NCBI GenBank assembly: GCA_027422505.1
Contig: JAPQWV010000018.1
Span: 17,068,001 to 17,132,000, forward strand
DNA length: 64,000 nucleotides
Reading direction: 5' to 3'
Origin: Craterostigma plantagineum
Taxonomy: Eukaryota > Streptophyta > Magnoliopsida > Lamiales > Linderniaceae
Made by a program: the position numbers and the translations under genes. A model generated the notes under the pieces. It worked only from the letters and a program-made list of their open reading frames with translations, was not told the DNA's origin and did not search any database. Positions 1 through 12,896 of this stretch are shown here, in pieces (the first letter of the stretch is position 1; every line of letters begins with the position of its first letter).

Positions 1-864
1 CACGAGGCCGACTGCGTGATTCACGAGAGGCAGGTAAATACCCCGTAGCGGGAGATGCAACCTGGAGGATGCGACTCGAGGAAATGAGCGGCACCGAGGG
101 AACCTCGAGTGTTGGTGACCTCGTAGTAAGCTACCAGTGAGAAGCGCCCGCGTGTCAGACCGAATTGGGATGGAAAGGCGCCTTAGGGTTAAACGAAATT
201 TGTGTGCCCGGGTTAGCCTCTCGACGGGAACGCATTGGGATTGAAAGGCACTAGTAGCCTCTCAGTGTGGGCCACATTGGGATTGAAAGGCACCATAGGG
301 TTTAGCACAGATTGAGTACTCGGGTTTAGCCTCCCAGTGTGTACCCACTTGTTTATACCCTTAGGGGTTTGAGCTCTATATGGTGCATAGTAAGATTGAA
401 AGCCGAAGGGGCCCAAATATGAAATGAAAAGAACGTGAAGAATATGAGACGTCAATAGCATTGGTGCGAATGCCTTCGCTATTTAGGTCACGTGCATTGC
501 ATGCGTGGTTTTCACTTACTGAGCTTTATAAGCTCATTTCACGTTTTTATGTGTTGTAGGACACCGCGATCACGGTACATGATCATTTTCACGGCGAGGC
601 CATCTTTTGAAGCTTCCGGAGGCTTTTGAGATGGAAGTGTGTGCATGGATGCGACCTCTTGGAGGCCCACTAGGTAGATTTATTTTGATCCGCATGCGCG
701 CTTTCCTATGTAAATAGGACCCATGACAATTTTGTAGGAACCGTTACGATTCCTTTTTATAAAAGGAAAAGTTTTATCCGAAATTTCATGCGATATATTT
801 CATTATTAGGATATTAGTCGCGTAGACTAGTGTAAAAAGTAGTGGTGGAAGGCGGGGGACCACA
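1..864 (+). mobile_element. 3' end of an unidentified LTR-like insertion, cut by the window edge
   Basis: This stretch abuts the gag of element B exactly where that gag stops matching its homologues (after the CGICG motif), and its last bases are CA, as expected for an LTR end. It holds a short degenerate tandem repeat near 163-300 built on ATTGGGATTGAAAGGCA, a palindromic segment near 516-545 resembling the paired 'GAGCT...AGCTC' block seen in some Ty3 LTRs, and a TATA-like TTTTATAAAAGG near 756. No coding sequence was recognised. Its left end lies outside the window, so the target duplication cannot be tested. An LTR is inferred; the family is unknown. Confidence 0.4.
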
Positions 865-2572
865 GCCACAGATCCCGCACAATGGCACGTATGGCGTGTG
901 CTGCGTCAGTGCGGTGCTCGTCACGGCATTCACGGGCTGTGTCTGCCCGGATTTCGGGAGTAGTGCGCCAATGACTGTCTGCAACTGGGAGTTTGTCGCT
1001 GCTATCTGTTGCTGAAGCGCCTCGAATTTGGCAATCATCTCCGTCTCCTCGCTAACTCCGAATACGCCTGGTGAGTTCATCCTTGTATTGCCCCTCATGA
1101 AGCTGTTCCTCGCGTAGTCCTCAATCAAATTCCAAGCATCGGTCGCATTTAGGGGTGGCAATGGGCGGGTTCGGGGCTGGTAATGAACATACTGTCCCCA
1201 TACCAAATTCCCGTTCTTAATACCATCCCCGCTAATTCACCGTTTAGAACGAATTGGTTCGGGGATGGGTAATCACCGTTCGGGGGTCGGGTTTCCCGTG
1301 GGAGATTCGGGTTCCTAATATTCATGTAACTCATTGCAACAAAAAATAATATGTAATATAAACAAATTAATATGTAAAATATGATATTGGAGTATTAATA
1401 AATTGATATAAATATGTGATTGGAATATTGTGTATTGTGAAGAACTATTGAGAGTTAGAATTTTTTTTATTCCTACGATCTTGAATATAAAAAGATGATC
1501 TATGAAAATTCTTGATTCAAATAAGTTTTCATATTATTTATTAATAAATCTAATCGGGGAATGGTGAATCACCATTTGACTCAAACGGGGTCGGGTTCGA
1601 GGACGGGGATGGTGGGACACATGATTACCATCCCCGTCCCATCCCCACTCTTTCACCGACGGGGAATCACCGTCAACTCTCCATCCCCATTTTGACCGGA
1701 GATTCCCCGTCCCAATAGCCTCGGGTCCCGACGGGGATGGTTCACCGTGGGAATTTTGCCACCCCTAGTCGCATTGAGCTTCACGAGTCCTCCTCCTGCG
1801 GCTCCGTCTAACATATGGATAGTTTGGTCATTGAGCCCCTCGTGGAATCTGTTGATCTGGGCTGCCTTTGACATCCCGTGTTGTGGGCACCTCTTCAGTA
1901 GCGCCTTGTAGCGCTCCCACACCTCGTACAGGTTTTCTGAGTCCTTCTGGTGGAAAAGAGAGATCTCCGTCTTCAACTTTAGCGCCTTTGATAGTTGGAA
2001 GTAGTGGTTGATGAAGGCGGCTCACATCTCCTACCAGGTAGTGATCGATCTGGGCGGCAACATATCTAACCAGTCCTTCGCCCTGAACTTGAGCGAGAAC
2101 GGAAACAACATCAACTTAATCGCATAGACCCCATTGATCTTGATGGTGTCAGTCACCGTCAAGCCTTCAGATGGAATAGGGATCGTCCTCGGGATTGCCT
2201 TCAAACTGGGCCGTCTGGAAGATCATTTGAAGCCAAGAGTACTTCAGCTCGAAATTGTTGTTCTCGATCGGCGGGATGACAATCGCCGACTCAGTACCGC
2301 CTAACGCGGCATTCTTGAGGAGATCTTGTAGTGATGGCTCCTCCTCGTGGACGGGCACTCTGTGGTCCGCCATTTCTACTTCTGTATAGGGACTATCTAC
2401 GGCTGCCTCTACACGAGAATTTTGGGTCGACTCCTGCGAACTGTCCTCTGAATAGCTAACTAGATGGTCCTGAGAGCTAGTGGAAGCTCCTTCGGTGTCG
2501 TACTTGAGTTTCCTTCATAACTTCCGCTCGAAATCTGGGTCTGCGTCAACGTCGGGACCCGATGGATGGCTT
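865..2572 (-). pseudogene. Athila-like gag, broken (element B)
   Basis: The minus strand encodes a retrotransposon gag. It has a leader with the motif MADHRVPVHEEEPSLQDLL, the capsid segment IPPIENNNFELK, a YEVWERYKALLKRCPQHG block and the start of a CGICG zinc-knuckle region. The usual initiator codon is lost: the position equivalent to ATG in element E (28253) reads ATA here. The frame is interrupted by a hAT-type element at 1150-1767, is shifted in several places and ends at 865 inside the knuckle. Gag would form the capsid that packages the element's RNA; this copy cannot. Confidence 0.8.
1150..1767. mobile_element. hAT-type non-autonomous TIR element in gag
   Basis: A 618 bp insertion with terminal inverted repeats TAGGGGTGGCAA at the left and its complement at the right. 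It is flanked by a perfect 8 bp duplication, gtcgcatt, at 1142-1149 and 1768-1775. Eight-base duplications with this kind of terminus are characteristic of hAT transposons. The arms are rich in ATCCCCGTC and its complement and can fold back on each other, while the centre is AT-rich. There is no transposase. Confidence 0.88.
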
Positions 2573-2784
2573 CGGGTTATTCACCGCTGAATCGTACCTT
2601 CAAGAAGCAAAATTGAAAATTAGCGAAGAAATAAATAACTACGTCGAAGAGATAACGATACTAATAAAACAAACAACGCGAATAACACAAATGACGCAAA
2701 TAGTAACGACAAAACGAAAACTAAGAAAAACGTCAAATAAAGTGGCTAAAGTACCGAACTACGGTGTTCCTAATATCAATCTAT

Positions 2785-2802
2785 TCCCCGGCAACGGCGC
2801 CA
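2785..2802 (-). other. Primer binding site, tRNA-Asp type (element B)
   Basis: The minus strand reads TGGCGCCGTTGCCGGGGA, complementary to the 3' end of plant tRNA-Asp including CCA. It lies six bases inside the LTR end. Athila-lineage elements typically use this primer. Confidence 0.88.
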
Positions 2803-2808
2803 AAAACT

Positions 2809-4194
2809 TGATCGACACGTGGTGTGCTAATATGATTTGCAAGTGCGACAATAATAATATAAAACGAATACCTAATTACTATCACCAACGTGTGATAGGC
2901 AGTGGACCTGTCGTTTGTAGTGTAGTAAAGTGAGTAAACGAGTATCGAACACAACGAATAAACTAAGTCCTAGTAGTGACCTATGACTCGATTAGAGATT
3001 CAAAGAACACGATTAAAACTGGTAAGAAGTTTTCAGATAATCAAGATGTGCTCGGGATTCGAATCCCGCTAGGTGTGATCGCCTAAGACAATGAAATATC
3101 GTGCCTACGTGATTCTTGACTAGATCACAGTAAATTTCCTACCCACTCACGAATTTTCTGTCGCCCTAAACGCTCGCGGGGATCTAAAATTCAATAATTA
3201 CTAACAGCGAGGATCGAGTATTTGCTTTCGCCCTATCTCGAATCCTATCTTCTACGAACGGCCTAATCGTTGTTTAGCTGTCGCCCTAAACGATTTTCCT
3301 TACATTCACTTTAACACATAGACATATTAAAGCGAAGAAACAAATTCATAGAACGATAAATAGTCAGAATGCGCAAGTCACGATAAACATATGTCTTAAT
3401 TACGAAATAACCTAGCGTTCATCTAATCCAAACACATAGGGAATTTAGCTACGCATAATAGACGAGAAAACAACGAAAGAAATAAGAAACGAAGAAGAAG
3501 GACTCATGATCTTGAATACTGATGATCTGGGATGGTAGCGCGGATGAATCTTCGTTCTGCGTTCAATTTGGTGTGATTGCGTCGTTGATCCGTCTCTCGC
3601 GCTTCTCCAGTAGAATTCTGCGTTTCTGGCGTCTGTAATTCGTCTCTCAGGAATTAGGGTTGATATCTGGTAGGTCTCCCCTCTTTCTTAGTCGAATTCG
3701 GGCTTTTCTACGTATTTTTCATAACGGTCACGACCTGGAACATGGGCCGTCACGGCCGTGACATACGTCGTTTTTCTTCTCGCGTTTTCTGCCAAGTGTC
3801 ACGGCCAGGTGCCCGTGACCATCTTCAGTCGAACTCTCTGCCAATTGTCACGGCCAAGTGCACAGGGTGTCACGGCCGTGACCATCGTCGGTCCAACTCT
3901 CTGCCCCACGTCACGGCTAGTGCAATGATCTCACGGCCGTGACCTTCTCTTTGACTGGCCTCTGTCCATTGCCACGGTCTCGTGCACTAGGTGTCACGAC
4001 TGTGACCTTCACCAGTTTTCATCGTCTTCGCGCAGTTTTGCCTCGTTTTTGCTCCTTTTCGCCCGAAACTCGTCCTAAAGCCTTATAGTACCAAAGTAGG
4101 TAGAAATGGGGTTAATAAGTGCATAAAATGACTACGAAAACTCTATTATGAGACAATTAAATACTACGATAAACGTACTAAAATACGTTTATCA
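2809..4194 (-). repeat. LTR of element B
   Basis: A 1386 bp LTR read from TGATAAACG at 4194 to a terminal CGATCA at 2809. It contains a palindrome array (GTCACGGCCGTGAC and half sites) at about 3720-4010. Downstream of that are three hairpins with the AGGGCGACAGC loop (3265-3295, 3215-3240, 3142-3180) and the 16 bp palindrome CGGGATTCGAATCCCG near 3056-3071. The TATA position seen in LTRs D and E is altered here near 3705-3720. Confidence 0.85.
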
Positions 4195-5179
4195 GTCACG
4201 GCAAAGCAACAACGAGCGAGGTAAATACGCTATCCTTTGGACTAAGATTGGGCTGCGTGCATGTTAGGAGCCAAAGAAGGGATAGCCAAGAGGTTGCCAT
4301 GAGCATTCCCAACTCGTCCACCACCTGCTCGACAAAAGTCCTCAAAGAAATATTAACCTGAAGACAAATATCAGGGAAGAAATATGTTTTATTTCTCTTT
4401 GCATTATGCTTCTCGTTGCGTTAATATTTCGTATGAGTAGCTAAGTTTATTGTGTGCTTGGGATGAAATGAACGCTATGTATAATTATTGGACGTAACAT
4501 ACTCGTGAACATGCGATATTGACTATTTATCATTTTTGATTTTGTTGTCCAAATTAATATGTCAATGTGTTGATTTGGATATCACTTCGATATGTCTTTG
4601 TGTTGATGTGATTTCGTGGTAATATCGTTTTAGGGCGACAGCTAGAAAAACGATTAGACCTTTCATAAATGATAGGAATTCGATTATAGGGCGACAACAA
4701 ATAATCGATCCTCGCTTAGGTAAATTAATATATATTCTCATAACCGTCTAGGGCGAAAGCAAATTCGGGCGTGAGTAGGAATTACCGAGACTTAGCCATT
4801 AGTTTTGTGTTAACGACAATTTACGGCCTCGTCAATGATACCTAGCGGGATTCGAAATCCCGAGCACATTTGTTTTATATAAAAGTTATTTTTAAATATT
4901 TAAGTTGCATTCAAGCTTTTCGTTTGTTAGAATATATTTTATAAATAAAAACACAACTAAAACAGTATTTATTTAGGCTAAATATCAAATGATAGATTAT
5001 TACTAGTACTCAATTTATTCCTCATGTTCGATACTCGGATATTCGCTATAGCTATTCTACAAACGATAGGTACACTGCCTATCGGGCGTCGTGCTAGTTA
5101 TAACATATTCGTTTTAATTATTACTTGAAGTACTTGCCCGAACCTTTATTTAATATATTAACGTACACGCACGCGATCA
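4195..5179 (+). repeat. 5' LTR of element A, distal half only
   Basis: It matches 11928-12896 of the 3' LTR with scattered differences. The upstream half, including the promoter, was separated by the insertion of element B. The three hairpins are present at about 4624-4654, 4681-4707 and 4736-4775. Confidence 0.88.
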
Positions 5180-5185
5180 AGTTTT

Positions 5186-5203
5186 TGGCGCCGTTGCCAG
5201 GGA
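5186..5203 (+). other. Primer binding site, tRNA-Asp type (element A)
   Basis: TGGCGCCGTTGCCAGGGA follows the LTR end by six bases. It differs at one position from the complement of the tRNA-Asp 3' end. Confidence 0.85.
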
Positions 5204-5435
5204 ATAGATTGATATTAGGAACGCCGTAGTTCGGTAATTTAGCCACATTTTTGTTGTTATTAATAATTTTAGCTGCTTGCATTTTATTTGTTTAAGTGGA
5301 TTTAGCTACTTATCCGTTCTTGGTTTACTTGTTTGCGCTTTATTTGATAACCATCGCTTTAGTTTATTTATATTGTTTATTTGTCTACTACTTGCTATCT
5401 TTTTGTTCGCATGTCTAAGGTACCTTCAACAGCGA

Positions 5436-8283
5436 ACGACCCGAAGCCATCCACCGGGTCCCATTGTTGAAGTAGATCTAGATTTCGAGTGAAAGTTACA
5501 TAGACAACTCATACGACTCCGAAGGCGCTAGCAATAGTTCTCAGGAAGCGCTGGTTAGCTACTCAGAGGACAACCCTCAGGAGTCGGCAGCAAATCATCG
5601 AGTAGTGACGTCCGTAGATAGTCGAGAGACAGAAGTAGAGATGGCAGATCGCAGAGTACCTGTCCACCCTCTAGAAGAGGAGCAATCACTAGAAGACCTG
5701 CTCAAGAGCGCCACGCTAGGCGGTATAGAGTCCGCGATCGTTATACCGCCGATCGAGAACAACTTCGAGCTGAAGCACTCTTGGCTCCAGATGATCTTTT
5801 AGACGGCCCAGTTCGAGGGAAACCTCGACGATGACCCATATTCACACTTGAAGGCCTTTTTGACAGTGACAGACACCATCAAGATAAATGGAGTCTCGAG
5901 CGATGCAATCAAGCTAAAGCTGTTTCCCTTCTCGCTCAAGTTTAGGGCGAAGGACTGGCTGGACATGTTACCGCCTAGATCGATCACTACATGGGAAGAA
6001 CTGCAAGCTGCATTCATCGGTCATTACTTCCCGCTGTCAATGGTGCTAAGATTAAAGACGAAGATCTCCCTTTTTCACCAGAAGGATTCGGAGAACCTCT
6101 ACGAGGTATGGGAGAGATACAAGTCCCTATTTAAGAAATGCCCGCAACATGGGATGTCGAAGGCCGCCATGATCAATCGATTTTACGAGGACCTCAACGA
6201 TCAGACCGTTCATATGCTAGACGGAGCCGCAGGAGGAGGGCTTGTGAAGCTTAATTCCACAGACGCCTGTAATCTAATCGACAACTACTCAAGGAACAGC
6301 TTCATGAGAGGAAATACGAGGATCAAGACTCCAGGAGTGTTTGTGGTGAGCGAGGAGACAGCCACAAATGCCAAGTACGAGGCGCTCCGGCAACAATCGC
6401 AGCAACCAACTCTCAACTTCAGACGGTCATTAGCACACTACTACCAAAGGCCGGGCAAACACAACCCGTGAAAGCCGTGATGACACCTATAGCCACCACG
6501 CCACCTCAGCATAAACCATACATACCACAATAATGGATTTGTGGCGCAGCTCACGAGACCTCAAAGTGCTAAGTCGGACAATCACTGGAGCACGTGGACT
6601 ACATGGGAAATTACCAAGGGCAGCGAGGTTTCCAACCTCGAGCGCACCTCAACCTGGCTTACGGGAATCAGAACCACCACGGGCAAGGACCGCCGGGATT
6701 TGAGCCCAGACCGTCTGGTTTTCAAGGCGAACCACCACGACAGTATCACAACGCTTCCGTGGGGTCAAGGAGCAACGATATGAGGGAGTGAAGGATATGG
6801 TGAAGAGCTCCTCACAAATTTCAGCAACACCGCCGCGGCTCACGAGAGTCGACTAACGAAGATGGAAGAGTATATGGAAGCCAACAACGTACGTGCTCAG
6901 AACACAGATGCATCGATTAAGAAGTTGGAGCAGCAAGGACCAGTTAGGGAAGCAACTGGCGAGGCGAAATCAAGGATCACTCCCGAGCTACACAGAGCCT
7001 AACCCTAAGAAGTATTGCAACGCGGTAACCCTGATAAGCGGGAGAAAATTGCAAGAAATACCCGCCAAGCAGAATTCAAAGGAGAAAGCTGATTTCGAGG
7101 GCTGCGACGAGCCAGAAGTGGAGGAAAGCAAGGGCAACGATGTCGAGAAGGTCAAGGCTGACAAAGGAAAGGCGCGAGCGCGACCACTCGTGAAGCCGTA
7201 CCAACCGAAGATTCCGTACCCAGCTCGGCTGAGGGAAGCCGAACCTGAAAAGGAGAAGGTCGAACCCGAAAAGGAAGAGGCCACGCCCGAAAAAGAAAAA
7301 AAGGCCAGGATTGATCCAAGACCACCGATCAATCGCGTCAAGGAAGAGAAAGTCGACAAGGAGATGGAGGCCATGACTCCGTCCTCTGTCAAGGCGTGTC
7401 AACCAAAGAAGTATATTGTTGACGAAGAGTTCGATAAATTTCTTTCACTTTTCAAACAACTACATATTAACTTACTGCTCGTCGAAGTCCTTGCACAGAT
7501 ACCTCGATGTGTGAAATATCTCAAGGACTTGCTCACGAACAAACGCAAGCATGAAGATGTTTCTGCTAATTGTCTTCGAGGGGCGTGCTCCTCCGTCGTG
7601 CAAATGAATATCCCGAAGAAGCTAAAGGATCCAGGGAGTTTCACTATACCTTGTCTTATAGGGAATTTATATATTCATAAGGCATTTGCTGATATAGGAG
7701 CTAGTATTAGTTTGATGCCTTATTCTATGTTTAAGAAGCTTGGTTAAACCCATTAGATGAGTATACAATTAGCGGATATATCTATTACGTATCCTAGGGT
7801 ATTATAGAGGATGTGTTAGTCAATGTTGATAAGTTTCTTATTCCGGTGGATTTTGTTATTCTTGATATGAAGGAAGATTAGAATGTACCTTTGATCTTAG
7901 GGAGACCATTTTTAGCCACTGGAGAGACCATGATAGATGTTAAAAACGGCACCTTGACGTTTACGATAGATGGAGAGAAAGTAACATTTTGCATGGCGGA
8001 AACTATGAATGATATCACCAAACATGATAATAATTTTTCCTTTCTTGATGTTGTTGATCAAAATTCTTCTATGTCTTTCCCAAGTTTATCGCAGGTTATT
8101 GAGAAGAAAGACACGGGAATAGTCGAGGGAAGCAAAGAGGAGGACAAGGAGAAGCGTTTCATCAACGGGCCACCGGTTTTAGAAATTGAGCGGCAGCCCA
8201 ACCATTTCGGTTGTGCTTTTCATGAGGGCCGTCCAAAACCACCGACGACAGTACCTTCCAACCATTTTTTCGAACCACATTGA
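5436..8283 (+). pseudogene. Athila-like gag-protease remnant (element A)
   Basis: The remnant starts where the homologous gag begins, but the ATG equivalent is ACG at 5436. Recognisable parts are ADRRVPVHPLEEEQSLEDLL (5640-5700), the capsid core with LPPRSITTWEELQAAF (about 5968-6015), YEVWERYK (about 6099-6122) and a charged lysine/glutamate-rich linker (about 7080-7390). A retroviral-type aspartic protease region follows: LIGNLYIHKAFADIGAS with the expected active-site D changed in context (about 7650-7710), then LGRPFLATGETMIDVKNG (about 7900-7955). Stops and frameshifts break it, for example at 5802, 6471 and 7747. No zinc knuckle and no reverse transcriptase follow. Confidence 0.8.
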
Positions 8284-8297
8284 AGACTCACTCAACT

Positions 8298-8362
8298 ACG
8301 TCCGGCTAAGACGTTAAAAGAAGCGCTTCTTGGGAGGCAACCCAGGTATTTTCGTTTATGTT
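8298..8362 (+). other. Conserved post-pol motif (element A)
   Basis: A block beginning ACGTCCGGCTAAGAC and containing AAGCGCTTCTTGGGAGGCAA followed by CCCA. It is nearly identical to 33060-33128 in element D. The segment TGGGAGGCAACCCA can form a short stem-loop. It marks the pol/ORF3 junction region in these elements; its function is unknown. Confidence 0.7.
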
Positions 8363-10904
8363 TTAGGCATTAAAGTATTTAAAAAAATAAAAATAAAAAA
8401 ATATAATAATAATAATAATAAAATAAAAATAATAATAAATAAAATTTTAAAAAAAAGAGAGAATATATAAAAATATATATATAAATAATAATAAAAATAA
8501 AAACTGCGAATATTGAGGGAGGATTTTTGCTTTCGCAACCTGATCTTATATCGCGGTGTTTGCTTGGAATTCTCGCACTTTTTTCGTCGTTAATCTATCA
8601 AAGTGCGAAACTCACAATGCAGAATCAAGAAACGGGATAAGAACGATAGTTTTACTTCATATAGATGGTTACATACCAGTACAACTTGTGATGACCCGAT
8701 AGAAAAGCACTTAAAACTGCGAATAACACAAAAGCCAGAACACTAGTTTTATTTCATAAGGGCGGTTACTAACAAGTACACCTAGTGAGAACCCAACACA
8801 CAAAAGCCAGTAAAACTGCGAACAAACCCACAAGAAGAGCGAAGTTGAGTGATAGCATATCTAAATTACGTCGAAACCTCGCCTATTCTTCAGTCTCATT
8901 CTCACGGCCTTGCTGCTGTCCCCAATTCATGGTGGCTAGCTAACCTAGAATGTCAAAAATGAGATTGCTGAAGACGTGTGATTTATGGTAAATGGTGTTG
9001 TTGTGTTGTTCGAGAAATGTCTATTTATAGGCATGAAGGGAACAAAAACATCATTATCATACCCGGCAAATCAAATAAATGATACAGACGAATTTTTGAC
9101 TTGAGTATTCGACACCGCGAGAGAAAGTGATATTTTCTTTGTCAATTATCAGATTTTTCCTCGCACATGTTAATCTTAGTAAAAATATAGATATAATAAT
9201 AATAAGAAAAATAAAGCAGAAAAAAAAAAGAGAAAATAAATAAAAAGAAAAAATAATAATAATAATGGTTCCGTTGTCGGGCTAGTTGCATCACGTTTAT
9301 GTTTTCGCACTTACTTAAAAAAAAAACTTGGGGAGTGGTGATTTTCCGCGATGAGTATTAGTGTTGTCCCATTTTCCTTTAAGATGCCTATTACTATTAA
9401 TTTTCTATGAATTGTTTTTACGCCCTATTTTCCTTTAAGTCTATTTTGTGAGGTCAAATGCCACGAGGAACGCCATCTACGAATAATGCAATGCGTAGTC
9501 TCAACCAAGCCAGCCAGAATCATGTCAAACGCTTCTGCAACTAAGGAAATTCAAAACCTCAAGTGTGGGGAAGGCCATTTGCAAAGCATGCACATCGAAC
9601 TATTCAGGGAAGTTCGTCTGTTATTTATTTTCCTCTTCCTTGTGTTCCAATGTTGTTATGTTGATGTCAACGTAAATCTTAAGCGTGGGGAGGGAAATTT
9701 CTGCGAAATTAATGATGCGAACATATTTATATGTGCATGCTGTGATTAAAAAAAACAATATGGCATAACTTTTTTCGAAAATTATGGTTCTTTTCTATTA
9801 AAGGATGATTTCATGTAGAAATTGTGAGTAATTAGGATCACATGCGTAGTAGATTTCTTTCTTGCATGATGAACTTAGCGGTACTTGAAGGATTCGTAAA
9901 CATAACCTTATTTTTCTGAGATTTTGAGCCTACGAACTTTTTGCTCATTTCTTTGATTGTGTGAAACTTGCCTAATTTACTTCTCTAGAACTTGCTCGTG
10001 TATTACGTGCCGAAACTGCTTAAGGTGAAAATGTGTGAAAATGAGGAATGCATTCGGAATTAGTACATAGCCAAAGTTTCTGACCACGCTTGATCACCGT
10101 AGTTAGCCACTTTGAGCCTGAACCTTTTATTTCGAAACCGATATTCGTAGCTACCAGCCTAAATAAGCCTCAAATTAAACCCCATCGGAGCGATAGTGTA
10201 AGTGAAGGATGAGTGACGAGTCACGTGCACAATTTAGTCAAATGTCTGACAAAAACCGAAGTTAAAAAAAAAAACTGGAAAAAGAAGAAAAAAATGAATG
10301 AGAAATAGCTAAGAACCTTTCCTCCGATAATCTTTCACTCTCTAGAGCATATTTTTATACCCTAAATAGAGATGTCGAAAGAAGAAAGGCTTGGTAAAAA
10401 AAAGTAAAAAAAAAAAGGAGAAAAAAAAAGAGAAAAGAAAAATAGTTTGGGTGGAAATCAGATGATCGACTTATTGGCGCATTCGTGACAAAGGCTTGAT
10501 TCCAACATGAATCTAGCTCATATCCTGTTTTGCTTAGCCCTTGAATATTTTGGATATTTAGCCTGCTAATACCCGGTAAAGTCATTCTGATACACACTTT
10601 ATTACTTGGGTAGTAGATTTATGAATCACTTGCAAGCTTATGGTAGAGACTAGATTAGTGCATGAACAGAGAGATTTCACAGACATATTAAGCCTATACA
10701 TTGTGTGATTTGAGTAAATTCCTGTGAGGTACGAATCTGGATTGATATTGCTAAGGAAGTTGTGTAGTTAGACGTTAGGTTCAAATGTATTTTCCGACAT
10801 TACTTGCATTATTTCATTACAAGATTCATTCTTGAAAAATAAGTTGCATGATTTAAATGTTACTTTTATGCCTTATTAATTTTATTTGCTTGAGGACAAG
10901 CAAA
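8363..10904 (+). other. Non-coding 3' region of element A
   Basis: AT-rich runs (8380-8500, 9190-9260) are followed by sequence related to 36500-37860 of element D, for example the segment around 9920-10160 with 'GAGCCT' and 'TTGTGTGAAACTTGCC'. No ORF of the third-gene type remains. Two internal purine motifs like the terminal polypurine tract lie at about 9561-9575 and 9679-9695. Confidence 0.6.
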
Positions 10905-10923
10905 CGTTAAGTGTGTGGAGATT
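10905..10923 (+). other. Polypurine tract (element A)
   Basis: GTTAAGTGTGTGGAGATT lies directly upstream of the 3' LTR start TGATAAACG, preceded by CTTGAGGACAAGC as in element D. It would prime plus-strand DNA synthesis. Confidence 0.75.
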
Positions 10924-12896
10924 TGATAAACGTAATTTCTTACGTTTATATTTGTTAATTTTAAGTCGTTTGCGTTCATTAATGAAGCCGTTTTGAATAC
11001 CCTAGTAGTTAAATGTGAGTTAATGGCAATATTAACGTTTTTACGGCAGTTTTGCGGCAATTTCGTAATTCTTGCAGAACAGGGGGTAAACGATGTCCAA
11101 TTGAGCTGAAATTTTAACGGATGATAGAAGATTAGCCGATATTGATTTTAACCAAAGGAATTTCCATTCCGAGTTCCAGATCAGAAGATATGAGTTTTCG
11201 AACCCACGGCTACTTTGCTCGCCGAAACAGGGCATGAGTGATAAAGCCCAAAAAGAAAACAAAAATTCTCTCTAAGCCCAATTAAAATGCAGGCCCAAAA
11301 CCTCAACCCACTCAGATATATATGTCGCTATATGATTGTTGGGGCAGGGAGGAATGAGGATAGATCATACTCACACACACACGTTACACCCACAGACAAA
11401 AAAGGCGAAAAGGAAGAAGCACACGAGCAGAAAATGTGGAGCAGAATTCAAGGAAGAAGAGGAGTTGCTGATCTTACGGATCTGTGTTTATTTTTGTTCA
11501 ATCTTCGTCACCTATAAAGGGTGCTAGCCGAGCTCTTCACAGGAGGAGGACCACACCATCGACCTCTTTGCTCAACCACACCAAACACCCACCTCAAGGA
11601 CAGACCTTACGTGAGGGTGGAAAACTTCATCGCTCAAAACACCCACCTTAAGTTGGGGTCGAACTTCTCAACCATCGATAATCCACTTCAAGGAAGCACC
11701 CACCTCAATCAAGGAGGCACCTCACAAACGTCACCTTGAGGGCCGAACACTACACCATCTCAAGCACCCACCTCAAGCTAGCAGCAGCCACGTCAAACTC
11801 CCGCAACCTCCGACTGAGAGAATTGAAGAATTTACGAGCATACACGGCTGAGGAGAAATCAAGTTCGCTACTTCGGGGGCTGCTCGTGCCAAGGGACAGC
11901 GAACGGGATCGTCAGCCGTACGCAACGGTCACGGCAAAGCAGCAACAATTGGGCTACAATTGGGCTGCGTGCATGTTAGGAGCCCAAGAAGGGATAGCCA
12001 AGAGGTTGCCGTGAGCATTCCCAACTCGTCCACCACCTGCTCGACAAAAGTCCTCAAAGAAATATTAACCCGAAGACAAATATCAGGGAAGAAATATGTT
12101 TTATTTCTCTTTGTCATTTATGTTTCTCATTGCGTTAATATTTCGTATGAGTAGCTAAGTTTATTGTGTGCTTGGGATGGGATGAACGCTAGGTAGAATT
12201 ATTGGACGTAAAATACTCGTGAACATGCGGTATTGGTATTTATCATTTGTGATTTTGTTGTTCAAATTAATATGTCTATGTGTTGACTTGGATATCACTT
12301 CGATATGTCTATGTGTTGATGTGATTTCGTGGTAATATCGTTTTAGGGCGACAGCTAGAAAAACGATTAGACCTTTCATAAAATGATAGGAATTCGATTA
12401 TAGGGCGACAGCAAATAATCGATCCTCGCTTAGGTTAATTAATATATATTCTCACAACCGTCTAGGGCGACAGCAAATTCGGGCGTGAGTAGGAATTATT
12501 GCGACTTAGCCATTATTTTTGTGTTAACGATAATTTACGGCCTCGTCAATGATACCTAGCGGGATTCGAAATCCCGAGCACATTTGTTTTATATAAAATT
12601 TATTATTGTTAAATATTTAAGTTGCATTCAAGCTTTTGGTTTGTTAGAATATATTTTATAAATAAAAATACAACTAAAACAATATTTATTTTGGCTAAAT
12701 ATCAAATGATAGGTTATTACTACTACTCAATTTATTCCTCGTGTTCGATACTCGGATATTCGTTATAGCTATTCTACAAACGATAGGTACACTGCCTCTC
12801 GTGCGTCGTGCTAGTTATAACATATTCGTTTTAATTATTACTTGACGTACTTGCTCGAACCTTTATTTAAAATATTAACGTACACGCACGCGATCA
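10924..12896 (+). repeat. 3' LTR of element A (1973 bp)
   Basis: It runs from TGATAAACG to CGATCA. A TATA box TATAAAG lies at 11512-11518. Downstream of it are four or so copies of CACCCACCT(C/T)AAG between 11588 and 11776. The three conserved hairpins lie at 12336-12367, 12395-12421 and 12451-12489. Unlike the LTRs of B, D and E it has no array of the GTCACGGCCGTGAC palindrome. Confidence 0.88.

Larger units (their letters stand above)
865..4194 (-). mobile_element. Athila-like Ty3/gypsy element B (5' LTR, primer site and broken gag)
   Basis: Reading on the minus strand there is an LTR (4194 to 2809), a tRNA-Asp type primer site and an Athila-style gag that is truncated by the insertion at 1-864. 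The LTR begins TGATAAACG at 4194, directly beside bases 4195-4199 (gtcac), and the same site is uninterrupted in the intact LTR of element A near 11928. Element B therefore inserted into the 5' LTR of element A. Its pol, ORF3 and second LTR, if still present, lie left of the window. Confidence 0.8.
4195..12896 (+). mobile_element. Athila-like, pol-less element A with truncated 5' LTR
   Basis: The element has a 5' LTR remnant, a tRNA-Asp primer site, gag and protease remnants, a conserved post-pol motif, a long non-coding tail, a polypurine tract and a full 3' LTR. Reverse transcriptase, RNase H and integrase are absent: the frame passes from the protease region straight to the post-pol motif at 8298. 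This is the architecture of a non-autonomous derivative that would depend on enzymes from relatives such as element D. Both LTRs end in CGATCA. Confidence 0.82.
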
